15,675 nucleotides of DNA from DATNIB01 sp035604685 (lineage in GTDB: Bacteria; Actinomycetota; Acidimicrobiia; Acidimicrobiales; RAAP-2). Below, piece after piece: positions 7,966 through 14,670 of the stretch (positions are counted from its first letter, which is position 1; the number at the start of each line of letters is the position of its first letter). The position numbers and the translations under genes were made by a program. Location of the stretch: the NCBI GenBank assembly GCA_035604685.1, contig DATNIB010000008.1:1-15675 (forward strand), read 5' to 3'. Below the pieces are notes generated by a model that worked only from the letters and a program-made list of their open reading frames with translations, did no database searches and had not been told where the DNA came from.

Positions 7966-9393
7966 TTACTCCCCGGTGGGGGCTTCGTCGACGGCGGCGT
8001 CGACGATCTCGCCGGTTTCGGCCGGCGCGTCGGGGGCCGACGGGTCGAGCTCGGGGGTCCCCGGGGCCGCCGCCCCGTCCGCCGGGGCGGCGCTGGCCGC
8101 GTAGTCGGCCCAGGCCGCCTGGGCCTCGGTCTCGGGCGTGAACTCGGCCTCTGCATACTCGAAGTTGCCGATGTAGTTGCCCTCCGCGTCGTACGCGTGG
8201 GCCCCGAAGGCCTCGCGGTACTCCTCGGAGACCTCGCCGCCCTCGGCCGCCTGCTTGATGGAGAGGCTGATCCGGCGGCGCTGCAGGTCGATGTCGATGA
8301 TCTTCACCCAGAGCTCCTCGCCCGGGTTGACCACCTGCTCGGGCAGGTCCACGTGGTGGGCCGCCATCTCCGAGATGTGCACGAGCCCCTCGATGCCGTC
8401 GCCCACCTGGACGAAGGCGCCGAACGGCACGAGCTTGGTGATCCGGCCGTAGACCAGCTGGCCGACCTGGTGGCCGTTGGCGAACTCCTGCCAGGGGTCG
8501 ATCTGGGTGGCCTTGAGCGACAGGCTGATGCGCTCCTTGTCGAGGTCGACGTCGAGCACCTCGACCTCGATCTCGTCGCCCACCGACACGACCGAGGAGG
8601 GGTGGTCGACGTGCTTCCAGCTGAGCTCGGACACGTGGACGAGCCCGTCCATGCCGCCCAGATCCACGAAGGCACCGAAGTTCACGACCGAGGACACGAA
8701 GCCCTTGCGGCGCTCGCCCGGCTTCAGGTTGGTGAGGAAGTCCCCGCGCTGCTCCTTCTGGGCCTCTTCGAGCCAGGCCCGGCGGGAGAGGACCACGTTG
8801 TTGCGGTTGCGGTCGAGCTCGATGATCTTGGCCTCGATGGTGCGGCCCACATAGGGCTGGAGCTCGCGCACCCGGCGCAGCTCCACCAGCGAGGCCGGTA
8901 GGAAGCCGCGCAGGCCGATGTCGACGATGAGCCCGCCCTTCACGACCTCGATGACCGGGCCGGACACGACCTGGTCGGTCTCCTTCAGCTGCTCGATGGT
9001 CGACCAGGCCCGCTCGTACTGGGCCCTCTTCTTGGAGAGGACGAGGCGCCCCTCCTTGTCCTCCTTCTGGAGGACGAGGGCCTCCACGTGCTCGCCCAGA
9101 GAGACGATCTCTTCTGGGTTCACGTCGTTGCGGATGGACAGCTCGCGGGCGGGGATGACGCCCTCTGACTTGAAGCCGATGTCGAGCAGCACCTCGTCCC
9201 GGTCGATCTTGACCACGGTGCCCTCGACGAGGTCGCCGTCCTCGAACTCGATGATGGTGCTCGCCATCACGTCTTCCAAGGACTCGGTGCCCATGTCGTC
9301 CTCGGTGATCGTCCGGGGAAGGTAGACGCCGTCGGCGTCGAAGGTCCCCATGGCCTCCTTGGACAGCACGGCGGTGGATGGCGCGTCGGGCAT
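7966..9393 (-). CDS. rpsA: 30S ribosomal protein S1
   Basis: This is the RNA-binding ribosomal protein that helps mRNA bind to the 30S subunit. The 475 residues contain four S1 (OB-fold) repeats at about 52-121, 139-206, 224-294 and 311-381. Typical signatures are G-F-K-S-E-G-V-I-P, G-L-R-G-F-L-P-A-S-L-V, N-F-G-A-F-V-D-L-G-G and P-F-G-A-F-V-Q-V-G. The final 95 residues are an acidic Ala/Pro/Glu tail. Four repeats plus an acidic tail is the actinobacterial form, shorter than the six-repeat E. coli protein. The ATG at 9393 gives about 50 residues before repeat 1, close to relatives, although its ribosome binding site is weak. An internal ATG (M15) has AAGGAGG only two bases upstream, too close to be a normal start. 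The gene follows polA by 112 bp, as in mycobacteria. Confidence 0.97.
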   Translation of the reverse strand: MPDAPSTAVLSKEAMGTFDADGVYLPRTITEDDMGTESLEDVMASTIIEFEDGDLVEGTVVKIDRDEVLLDIGFKSEGVIPARELSIRNDVNPEEIVSLGEHVEALVLQKEDKEGRLVLSKKRAQYERAWSTIEQLKETDQVVSGPVIEVVKGGLIVDIGLRGFLPASLVELRRVRELQPYVGRTIEAKIIELDRNRNNVVLSRRAWLEEAQKEQRGDFLTNLKPGERRKGFVSSVVNFGAFVDLGGMDGLVHVSELSWKHVDHPSSVVSVGDEIEVEVLDVDLDKERISLSLKATQIDPWQEFANGHQVGQLVYGRITKLVPFGAFVQVGDGIEGLVHISEMAAHHVDLPEQVVNPGEELWVKIIDIDLQRRRISLSIKQAAEGGEVSEEYREAFGAHAYDAEGNYIGNFEYAEAEFTPETEAQAAWADYAASAAPADGAAAPGTPELDPSAPDAPAETGEIVDAAVDEAPTGE

Positions 9394-9444
9394 GACGATC
9401 GGATGGTCTCGCTTTCAGATGGTGGCGAGCGGGTCGACTGCGGT

Positions 9445-9482
9445 GAGCCGCTGCTCAGATGGCCGAGCCGATGGCTTCGGCC
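9445..9482 (-). promoter_or_regulatory. Two tandem hairpins in the rpsA leader
   Basis: On the minus strand, GGCCGA and TCGGCC (9482-9477 and 9466-9461) form a six-base stem around a ten-base loop; an alternative five-base stem uses GCCGA/TCGGC. Four bases later, TGAGC and GCTCA (9457-9453 and 9448-9444) form a five-base stem with a four-base loop. Both precede the rpsA start by about 50-90 bases. They may be a regulatory leader, for example S1 autocontrol as is known in E. coli, but the control is inferred and not shown. Confidence 0.35.
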
Positions 9483-9491
9483 AGACGGAAC

Positions 9492-9509
9492 AGGGTACCA
9501 CCAGGTCAA
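9492..9509 (-). promoter_or_regulatory. Candidate rpsA promoter (extended -10)
   Basis: On the minus strand, TGG directly precedes TACCCT (9497 to 9492), an extended -10 arrangement. TTGACC (9509 to 9504) lies upstream but only six bases away, so it cannot be the paired -35. Transcription would begin near 9485, at the foot of the first leader hairpin. The 112-bp polA-rpsA gap makes an own promoter for rpsA plausible. Confidence 0.3.
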
Positions 9510-12298
9510 CCCCCCTTGGCCTGGGCCCAGGAGGAGCCCCAGGCCAAGGAGACCTTGAGGGGCACGCTGAGCTCGGCCGCGCCGGTCATGGCGTCGGACA
9601 CGAGACCCTCGACCACCGCCTCTTCGCCCGGCGCCACGTCGACCAGCACCTCGTCGTGCACCTGGAGGACGAGCCGGCTGGCGAGGCCGCCGTCGGACAG
9701 CGCGCGGTCGAGCCGGACCAGCGCCGTTTTGAACAGGTCGGCCGCCAGGCCCTGGATGCCGGCGTTCATGGCCTGGCGCTCGGCCGCCAGCCGCACCCGG
9801 TAGTTGCGGTCGGCCAGCTCGGGCAGCGGGCGGACCCGCCCGAGCGCGGTGCGGGTGAAGCCGCGGGCCCGCGCTTCTGAGACCGTCGTGTCCATGTAGA
9901 GACGCACCTCGGGGAAGGCGGCGAAGTAGCGGTTCATGATCTCGCCCGCCTCGTCGACGCCCGTGGCCAGCCGCCGGGCCAGGCCGAACGCCTCCATGCC
10001 GTAGGCGAGACCGAAGGAGACCATCTTCGCCCGCTCCCGCTGGGTGTGGGTGACCTCGGCCTCGGGCACCCCGTAGATGCCGGCGGCGACCGTGCGGTGC
10101 ACGTCGGCGCCCGAGGCGAATGCCGCCCGCAGGCCCGGGTCGCCCGAGAGATGGGCGATGACGCGCAGCTCCATCTGGTCGTAGTCGGCCACGAGCAGCG
10201 TGTTGCCCTCGGCCGGCACGAAGGCGCGCCGGAACTGGCGGCCGGCCTCGGTGCGCACCGGGATGTTGTGCAGGTTGGGCCGCTCAGAGGACAGCCGCCC
10301 GGTCCGGGCCACCGTCTGGCGGAACGAGGCGTGGATCCGCCCGTCGTCGCCCACCTCGGCCAGCAGGCTCTCGCCGTAGGTGGAGCGCAGCTTCTCGAGC
10401 TCGCGGTAGCGGAGCAGGGTCTCGACGATCGGGTGGTCGTCGCGCAGGGTCTCCAGGGTTTGGGCATCGGTCGAGTAGCCCGTCTTCGTGCGCCGGCCGG
10501 TGGTGAGCCCGAGCTCGTCGTAGAGGACGGTGCGCAGCTGTGGCGTGGAATTCACGTTGAAGGGATGCCCGGCCAGGGCTTGGATCTCGGCCTCCAACTT
10601 GTCGGTCTCCCCCACCAGCTCGTCGACGATCCGCCGCAGCTCGGCTGTGTCGACCCGGATCCCGACCACCTCCATGCGCGCCAACACGCCGACCAGCGGG
10701 CACTCGACGTCGTCGTGCAGCGGACGCAGGCCGGCGGCGTCGAGCGCGTCGGTGAGGACCGCCACCAGCTGGGCGGCCGTGCTGGCCTCCCCCACCGCAG
10801 CCTCCGCGTCCGCGGCCGGCGCATCGATCCCGAGCGCCAGCTGGCCCTTGGCCGCGGCGGGGCGCTCCCCGAGCGCGGCCCGGTCGAGCCACGGGGCGGC
10901 CACGGCGTCGATCGTGTAGTCGCCGACCGACGGGTCGAGGAGGTAGGCCGCGACCGCCGTGTCCATGGCGAGCGTCGGGCAGGCGAGGCCGAGCTCGAGC
11001 AGGGAGCGGAACAGCTCCTTCACCTGGTGCCCGACCACGGGGCGATCGGCCCAGGCGCCGACCAGGGCGTCGCGGACCGGCGCCGCGGAGAGCAGCGCCG
11101 AGTCGAGCCACACGGCCGAGACCGGCGGGTCCCCCGCGACCAGCGCGATCCCGCTCAGCGCCGACCGGCCGGGCGCTCCGGTCCAGTGGCCGGCGACCGC
11201 CAGCGCGCCGGGCGCCGCCGCGACCACCTCGGCCACCGCGCGCACCGCGTCGCTCGCCGAAGACGGTTGGATCGGCGCCGGCGCCGGTGCCTCGGTCCGG
11301 GCGGCGACCGCTGGCGGCGCGCCCGCCGCGGCGGCGTCGGTCTCGACGGTCGAGCGGACCGGCACGGCCGAGCCGGCCGCGGGCGACCCGAAGCTCCCGT
11401 CGGCCAGCAGGGGCTCGAGGCGCGTCCACACCGTCTTCAGTTCCAGGTCCTCGAAGACCTGGCGGGCCATGTCGAGGTGCCACCCGCCGAGGGTGAGCTC
11501 GGAGAGCGACAGCGCCATGCCGACGTCGCGCACGAGCGGGATGACCGTCGCGTTGGCCCGGGCCAGCGGCTCGCCCTCCGCCAGGTTCTGCCGGAGCTTG
11601 GGGGTGAGCGCCGCCAGATTGGAGAAGATGCCGTCCAGGTCGCCGTAGGTGTTGAGGAGCTTGGCCGCCGTCTTCTCGCCGACGCCGGTGATGCCGGGCA
11701 GGTTGTCGGAGGGGTCGCCGCGCAGGGCGGCCAGCATCGGGTAGAGGCCGGGGGTGACCCCGGTGCGCTCCACGATGCCGGCCTCGTCGTAGAGGGCGTA
11801 GTCGCTCACGCCGCGTCGGTTGTAGAGGACGCGGACGTAGGGGTCCTCCACCAGCTGGAAGCAGTCCCGGTCCCCGGTCACGACGATCACCGGGCACGCA
11901 CGGTCCCGGGCCTCGGTGGCGAGCGTGGCCAGCACGTCGTCGGCCTCGTAGCCGGGGACCTCGACGACCGGCACGGCCAGCGCCGCCAGGATCTGGCGGA
12001 CGAGGTCGAACTGGGGCGAGAGGTCGTCGGGGGTGGCCGGGCGACCAGCCTTGTAGCCCTCGATCATGGTGTCGCGGAAGGTCTCGCCCGGCGGGTCGAA
12101 CGCGACGGCCAGCGAGGAGGGCCGGTGGTCGCGCACCAGGTTCACCAGCATGGCGGTGAACCCGTGCACGGCATTGGTGACCACCCCCGAGGCGGTCGCC
12201 AGGTCGGCCGGGAGCGCGAAGAACGCCCGGAACACGAGGGACATCCCGTCCAAGAGGAGGAGGGGCCCCGAGCGGGGGGCCGCCTCGCCCGGGGTCAC
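9506..12298 (-). CDS. polA: DNA polymerase I
   Basis: A 930-residue family A polymerase for repair and Okazaki-fragment processing. The 5'-nuclease domain (about 11-300) keeps its metal ligands: D17, D68, the E118/D120/D121 cluster, D143/D145 in TGDRDCF, and D195/D198 in GDPSDNLPG with the helix-hairpin-helix GITGVGEKTAAKLL. A Pro/Ala-rich linker (about 305-345) precedes a degenerate 3'-5' exonuclease domain: no DxE motif is seen near 365-375, and E428 stands where the second catalytic Asp would be, so proofreading is probably lost, as in mycobacterial Pol I. The polymerase domain is intact: motif A D705-Y-D-Q-M-E-L-R, O-helix R754/K758/F762/Y766, and motif C H881-D882-E883. The GTG start at 12298 has a weak ribosome binding site. 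It lies 43 bp after pdtaR and 112 bp before rpsA, the order known from mycobacteria. Confidence 0.97.
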   Translation of the reverse strand: MTPGEAAPRSGPLLLLDGMSLVFRAFFALPADLATASGVVTNAVHGFTAMLVNLVRDHRPSSLAVAFDPPGETFRDTMIEGYKAGRPATPDDLSPQFDLVRQILAALAVPVVEVPGYEADDVLATLATEARDRACPVIVVTGDRDCFQLVEDPYVRVLYNRRGVSDYALYDEAGIVERTGVTPGLYPMLAALRGDPSDNLPGITGVGEKTAAKLLNTYGDLDGIFSNLAALTPKLRQNLAEGEPLARANATVIPLVRDVGMALSLSELTLGGWHLDMARQVFEDLELKTVWTRLEPLLADGSFGSPAAGSAVPVRSTVETDAAAAGAPPAVAARTEAPAPAPIQPSSASDAVRAVAEVVAAAPGALAVAGHWTGAPGRSALSGIALVAGDPPVSAVWLDSALLSAAPVRDALVGAWADRPVVGHQVKELFRSLLELGLACPTLAMDTAVAAYLLDPSVGDYTIDAVAAPWLDRAALGERPAAAKGQLALGIDAPAADAEAAVGEASTAAQLVAVLTDALDAAGLRPLHDDVECPLVGVLARMEVVGIRVDTAELRRIVDELVGETDKLEAEIQALAGHPFNVNSTPQLRTVLYDELGLTTGRRTKTGYSTDAQTLETLRDDHPIVETLLRYRELEKLRSTYGESLLAEVGDDGRIHASFRQTVARTGRLSSERPNLHNIPVRTEAGRQFRRAFVPAEGNTLLVADYDQMELRVIAHLSGDPGLRAAFASGADVHRTVAAGIYGVPEAEVTHTQRERAKMVSFGLAYGMEAFGLARRLATGVDEAGEIMNRYFAAFPEVRLYMDTTVSEARARGFTRTALGRVRPLPELADRNYRVRLAAERQAMNAGIQGLAADLFKTALVRLDRALSDGGLASRLVLQVHDEVLVDVAPGEEAVVEGLVSDAMTGAAELSVPLKVSLAWGSSWAQAKGG

Positions 12299-12341
12299 GC
12301 TCGTCGCCGCGCCGGGCGCTCCGGGCGGGCGCGCCGGCGGG

Positions 12342-12968
12342 TCACGGACCGAGGGTCCCCTCGATGACCCGGTGGGCGATGTCGCGCATGCGCGCCCGGG
12401 TCCGCATCGCCGTCTGTTGGATGAAAGAGAACGCGTCGGATTCGCTCATCTCGTGGCGGTCCATCAGCACCACCTTGGCGTCCTCCACCACGCGGCGCGT
12501 TTCGATCTTGTCGTCGGCCCCCTCCAGGTCCTGGTCGAGGCCCGCCGCCTCCTCGTCGATCGCCTGCTCCTGGCGCCAGTTGGCGAGCACCCGATCGATG
12601 GCGGGCAGGAGCTGTTCGCGCCGGAACGGCTTCACCAGGTAGGCGTGCACGCCGGCGTCGCGGGCCTCTTCGATCAGGTCGCGCTGGCTGAACGCGGTGA
12701 GGACCATGATCGCCACCGAGTGCTCGGCGCTGATCGCCCGGGCCGCCTGGATCCCGTCCAGACCGGGCATCTTGATGTCCAAGATGACGAGGTCGGGCCG
12801 GTGCTCGGCCACCAGGGTCACCGCCTCGTCGCCCCGGGCGGTCTCCCCCACCACCACGCAGCCGGCGGACTCCAGGATCTCGCGCAGGTCGAGCCGGATG
12901 ATCGCCTCGTCCTCTGCGATCACGATCCGCGTCGGTGTCCCGGCCGCCAGCGCGCCGGTGGCGCTCAC
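12342..12968 (-). CDS. pdtaR: Response regulator with ANTAR RNA-binding output domain (PdtaR-like)
   Basis: The 208-residue protein has a receiver domain (about 12-127) with acidic pocket D20/E21, phosphoacceptor D64 in VILDIKMPG, T91 and K113 in the KPF motif. An ANTAR domain (about 147-205) follows, with R-V-V-E-D-A-K-V-V-L-M-D-R-H and the helical core ESDAFSFIQQTAM. ANTAR domains bind paired hairpins in nascent RNA and prevent termination. In mycobacteria PdtaR is phosphorylated by the kinase PdtaS, which is not in this window. Position next to polA and rpsA matches Rv1626, which supports the symbol. The GTG start at 12968 has GGGAGG five bases upstream and overlaps the stop of the 97-residue protein gene by four bases (GTGA), so their translation is probably coupled. 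Confidence 0.93.
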   Translation of the reverse strand: MSATGALAAGTPTRIVIAEDEAIIRLDLREILESAGCVVVGETARGDEAVTLVAEHRPDLVILDIKMPGLDGIQAARAISAEHSVAIMVLTAFSQRDLIEEARDAGVHAYLVKPFRREQLLPAIDRVLANWRQEQAIDEEAAGLDQDLEGADDKIETRRVVEDAKVVLMDRHEMSESDAFSFIQQTAMRTRARMRDIAHRVIEGTLGP

Positions 12969-13258
12969 CCGGCCCTCCCGCCGACGTGCTCCAAGAGCTC
13001 GTCCCGGCGACGCTCGAGCTCGACCACGTTGGCGGCCATGGCGGCGCGGGCGCGGGCCATGGCGTCGGTGTGTCGCTGCTGCTCGCCGTAGTCGTGTGCG
13101 GCGAGCGGGGTCTCCGAGACGAGGGAGCGGATGCGGGCGTCCTCGGTCGACTCGGACACGACGGCTAGCTGTTCGTCCAAGATGGCGAGCTCCGCGCGCG
13201 CCCGGACCAGCCGGGCGTGGACATCGCGAAGCCGGCGTTCCACGAACAGGCGCTGCAT
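12965..13258 (-). CDS. 97-residue helical (probable coiled-coil) protein coupled to pdtaR
   Basis: A small, strongly charged protein without membrane segments or cysteines. Residues 1-40 and about 65-92 are rich in Arg, Glu, Leu and Ala with heptad-like spacing (RLRDVHARLVRARAELAILD and MAANVVELERRRDELLEHV), predicting two long helices joined by a loop (about 41-60), perhaps a helical hairpin or dimer. I do not recognise a family. The stop overlaps the GTG of pdtaR by four bases, which suggests a stoichiometric or regulatory partnership with the ANTAR regulator; that is inference. The ATG start at 13258 has no ribosome binding site, but TAGAAT on the minus strand (13273-13268) lies nine bases before it, so the mRNA may be nearly leaderless. 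It is 56 bp downstream of menC. Confidence 0.75.
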   Translation of the reverse strand: MQRLFVERRLRDVHARLVRARAELAILDEQLAVVSESTEDARIRSLVSETPLAAHDYGEQQRHTDAMARARAAMAANVVELERRRDELLEHVGGRAG

Positions 13259-13267
13259 GGGCGGCCG

Positions 13268-13273
13268 ATTCTA
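13268..13273 (-). promoter_or_regulatory. Candidate -10 element giving a near-leaderless transcript
   Basis: TAGAAT on the minus strand ends nine bases before the ATG of the 97-residue protein gene. With the usual distance of six to seven bases to the first transcribed base, transcription would begin two or three bases before the ATG. This agrees with the lack of a ribosome binding site. No good -35 hexamer is visible. Confidence 0.35.
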
Positions 13274-13314
13274 CGCCGTGCGCCGGCTGCGTCGTCCGGC
13301 CGCGTGCGTTCGGG

Positions 13315-14469
13315 TCAGCGTGCCTCGAAGCGCCGGGTCCGGACCGTGCAGGCCGCCAGCCGCTCGGGGTCCGGGGCCGGGCCGACGCCGGGCTCGGTCC
13401 GCAGCGCCACCAGCCCGTCGACGACCGGCGGGTAGCCGAACGGATCGACCGAGAGGTAGGAAGCGGGTGCCGAGAGGTCGCCCGGGAGGGTGAACCCGGG
13501 GAGGCCGGCCAGCGCGGCGTTGGCACCGCGGGCGAGGCCGGCCTCGAAGTAGCCGCCGACGAAGGCGGCGACGCCGGCCGACGCGCACAGGTCGTGGGCC
13601 CGTCGGGCCGCCCGCAGGCCGCCGAGCCGCGCCGGCTTCAGGCAGGCCACCTCGCACGCGCCGTAGCGCAGCGCCAACTCGACGTGGCGGGGCGACGCCA
13701 GCGACTCGTCGAGGGCGATTGGCGTCTCGATGAGCTCGCGCAGCTCGACGTGCGCCGCCAGGTCCGCCGCGGGCAGCGGCTGCTCGATGCAGGTGAGGGC
13801 CAGGTCGTCGAGCGCGACCAGCCGCCGCGCGTCGTCGGGCCGCTCCATTGGCCCGGTCTTCGGTCCCAGCCGGTAGGCGCCGTTGGCATCGGCCTGGAGC
13901 GCGAGGTCCGGGAAGTGCCGTCGGACCGCGCGCAACGGGACGAGGTCCCACCCCGGGGCGATCTTCACCCGCACGCGCCGGCTCCCCGCGTCGGCCGCGG
14001 CCCCGACGGAGGCGAGCAACGAATCGACCTCGCGGTCGGTCGGGATCCCGGCGAGCGCACCGACCGCCACCTCGGGACGCGCCACGCCGAGCCACTCGCC
14101 CAGGGAGACCCCGAGCGCGCGCAGCTCGGCGTCGAGCAGGGCCATCTCCAGGGTGGCCGCCATCATGCGCTCGGCGGCGTGCCCCCCGAAGAGCTGGGGC
14201 ACCGCCGAAGAGTCGAGGGTCCCGTCGCGGGCCTGTGCCACCGACACCATCCGCGGGATGCCGACGGTCTCCAAGAGGTGCTCGACGGTCGAGGCGGCCG
14301 GGTCACCGCCCGCCGCCCGCTCCAGCGCACCGCACTCCCCCCAGCCGTCGCCGTCGGCGGTCATGACCCGCACCACGACCAGCGGACGGCGGTCGAAGAC
14401 CCCGAGCGCTCCCTCGACCGGCGCGAGCCCGAGCTCGAACACCAGCACGTCGACGGCGTCGATCCTCAC
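13315..14469 (-). CDS. menC: o-Succinylbenzoate synthase (enolase superfamily), menaquinone synthesis
   Basis: A 384-residue enzyme that dehydrates SHCHC to o-succinylbenzoate in menaquinone biosynthesis. The capping domain (1-125) and barrel carry the superfamily residues: base K169 in V-K-I-A-P-G-W-D, metal ligands D194 (Q-A-D-A-N), E229 (I-E-Q-P) and D254 (A-L-D-E-S), and second base K278 (C-L-K-P-A-R-L-G-G). The first Lys of the usual KxK is Arg167. Sequence style matches the OSBS/N-succinylamino acid racemase branch, some members of which are promiscuous, so racemase activity cannot be excluded. The GTG start at 14469 has AAGGGA six bases upstream; longer in-frame extensions run into the tRNA gene and are rejected. 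No other men gene is in the window. It is the first gene of the minus-strand block, head to head with the tRNA-Leu. Confidence 0.9.
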   Translation of the reverse strand: MRIDAVDVLVFELGLAPVEGALGVFDRRPLVVVRVMTADGDGWGECGALERAAGGDPAASTVEHLLETVGIPRMVSVAQARDGTLDSSAVPQLFGGHAAERMMAATLEMALLDAELRALGVSLGEWLGVARPEVAVGALAGIPTDREVDSLLASVGAAADAGSRRVRVKIAPGWDLVPLRAVRRHFPDLALQADANGAYRLGPKTGPMERPDDARRLVALDDLALTCIEQPLPAADLAAHVELRELIETPIALDESLASPRHVELALRYGACEVACLKPARLGGLRAARRAHDLCASAGVAAFVGGYFEAGLARGANAALAGLPGFTLPGDLSAPASYLSVDPFGYPPVVDGLVALRTEPGVGPAPDPERLAACTVRTRRFEAR

Positions 14470-14527
14470 GGCGCATCCCTTCGGCCACCGGGTCCACGCA
14501 CGACCCAACGGTACGCTTGGTCGCCCG

Positions 14528-14611
14528 GCCCGGATGGCGGAATCGGTAGACGCGGAGGCCTCAAAAGCCTTTGCCGGCAACGGCGTGCGGGTTCGAGTCC
14601 CGCTCCGGGCA
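14528..14611 (+). tRNA. tRNA-Leu (anticodon CAA)
   Basis: An 84-base class II tRNA. The acceptor stem GCCCGGA pairs with TCCGGGC (14604-14610), with discriminator A at 14611 as expected for leucine. The anticodon stem GAGGC/GCCTT frames the loop CTCAAAA, giving anticodon CAA for codon TTG. A long variable arm (TGCCGGCAACGGCG) follows, then the T-arm GCGGG-TTCGAGT-CCCGC. The CCA end is not encoded. A TACGCT at 14512-14517 may be its -10 element. An insertion sequence begins a few bases after the 3' end. Confidence 0.96.
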
Positions 14612-14621
14612 CTGACTGTGG

Positions 14622-14656
14622 TGTCGCGAGACATAAGCGACGCTGTCGCGCGACAT
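14622..14656. repeat. Tandem near-identical 13-bp palindromic repeats at the IS end
   Basis: TGTCGCGAGACAT (14622-14634) and TGTCGCGCGACAT (14644-14656) differ at one base and start 22 bp apart, about two helical turns. The first twelve bases of the second copy are a perfect palindrome; the first copy is imperfect. The position between the transposase stop and the presumed IS tip suggests transposase binding sites. Confidence 0.7.
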
Positions 14657-14670
14657 CGTAGACAACCTGG

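Noticed and set aside
9444..9482. The two rpsA-leader hairpins as an ANTAR target for the neighbouring regulator
   Set aside because: ANTAR targets are paired hairpins with six-base loops holding conserved A and G. The loops here are about ten and four bases, so the match is poor.
10046..12367. Plus-strand open frame of 773 codons opposite polA
   Set aside because: The minus-strand frame encodes full DNA polymerase I with all catalytic residues; the plus-strand frame is its complement and has no recognisable domain.
13315..14634. Longer form of menC starting at 14634
   Set aside because: The extension would be translated through the complement of the tRNA-Leu. The GTG at 14469 has a proper ribosome binding site and gives the usual family length.
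12697..14661. Plus-strand open frame of 654 codons across pdtaR, the 97-residue gene, menC and the tRNA
   Set aside because: It reads antisense through three supported genes and straight through the tRNA-Leu, which is incompatible with a real protein.
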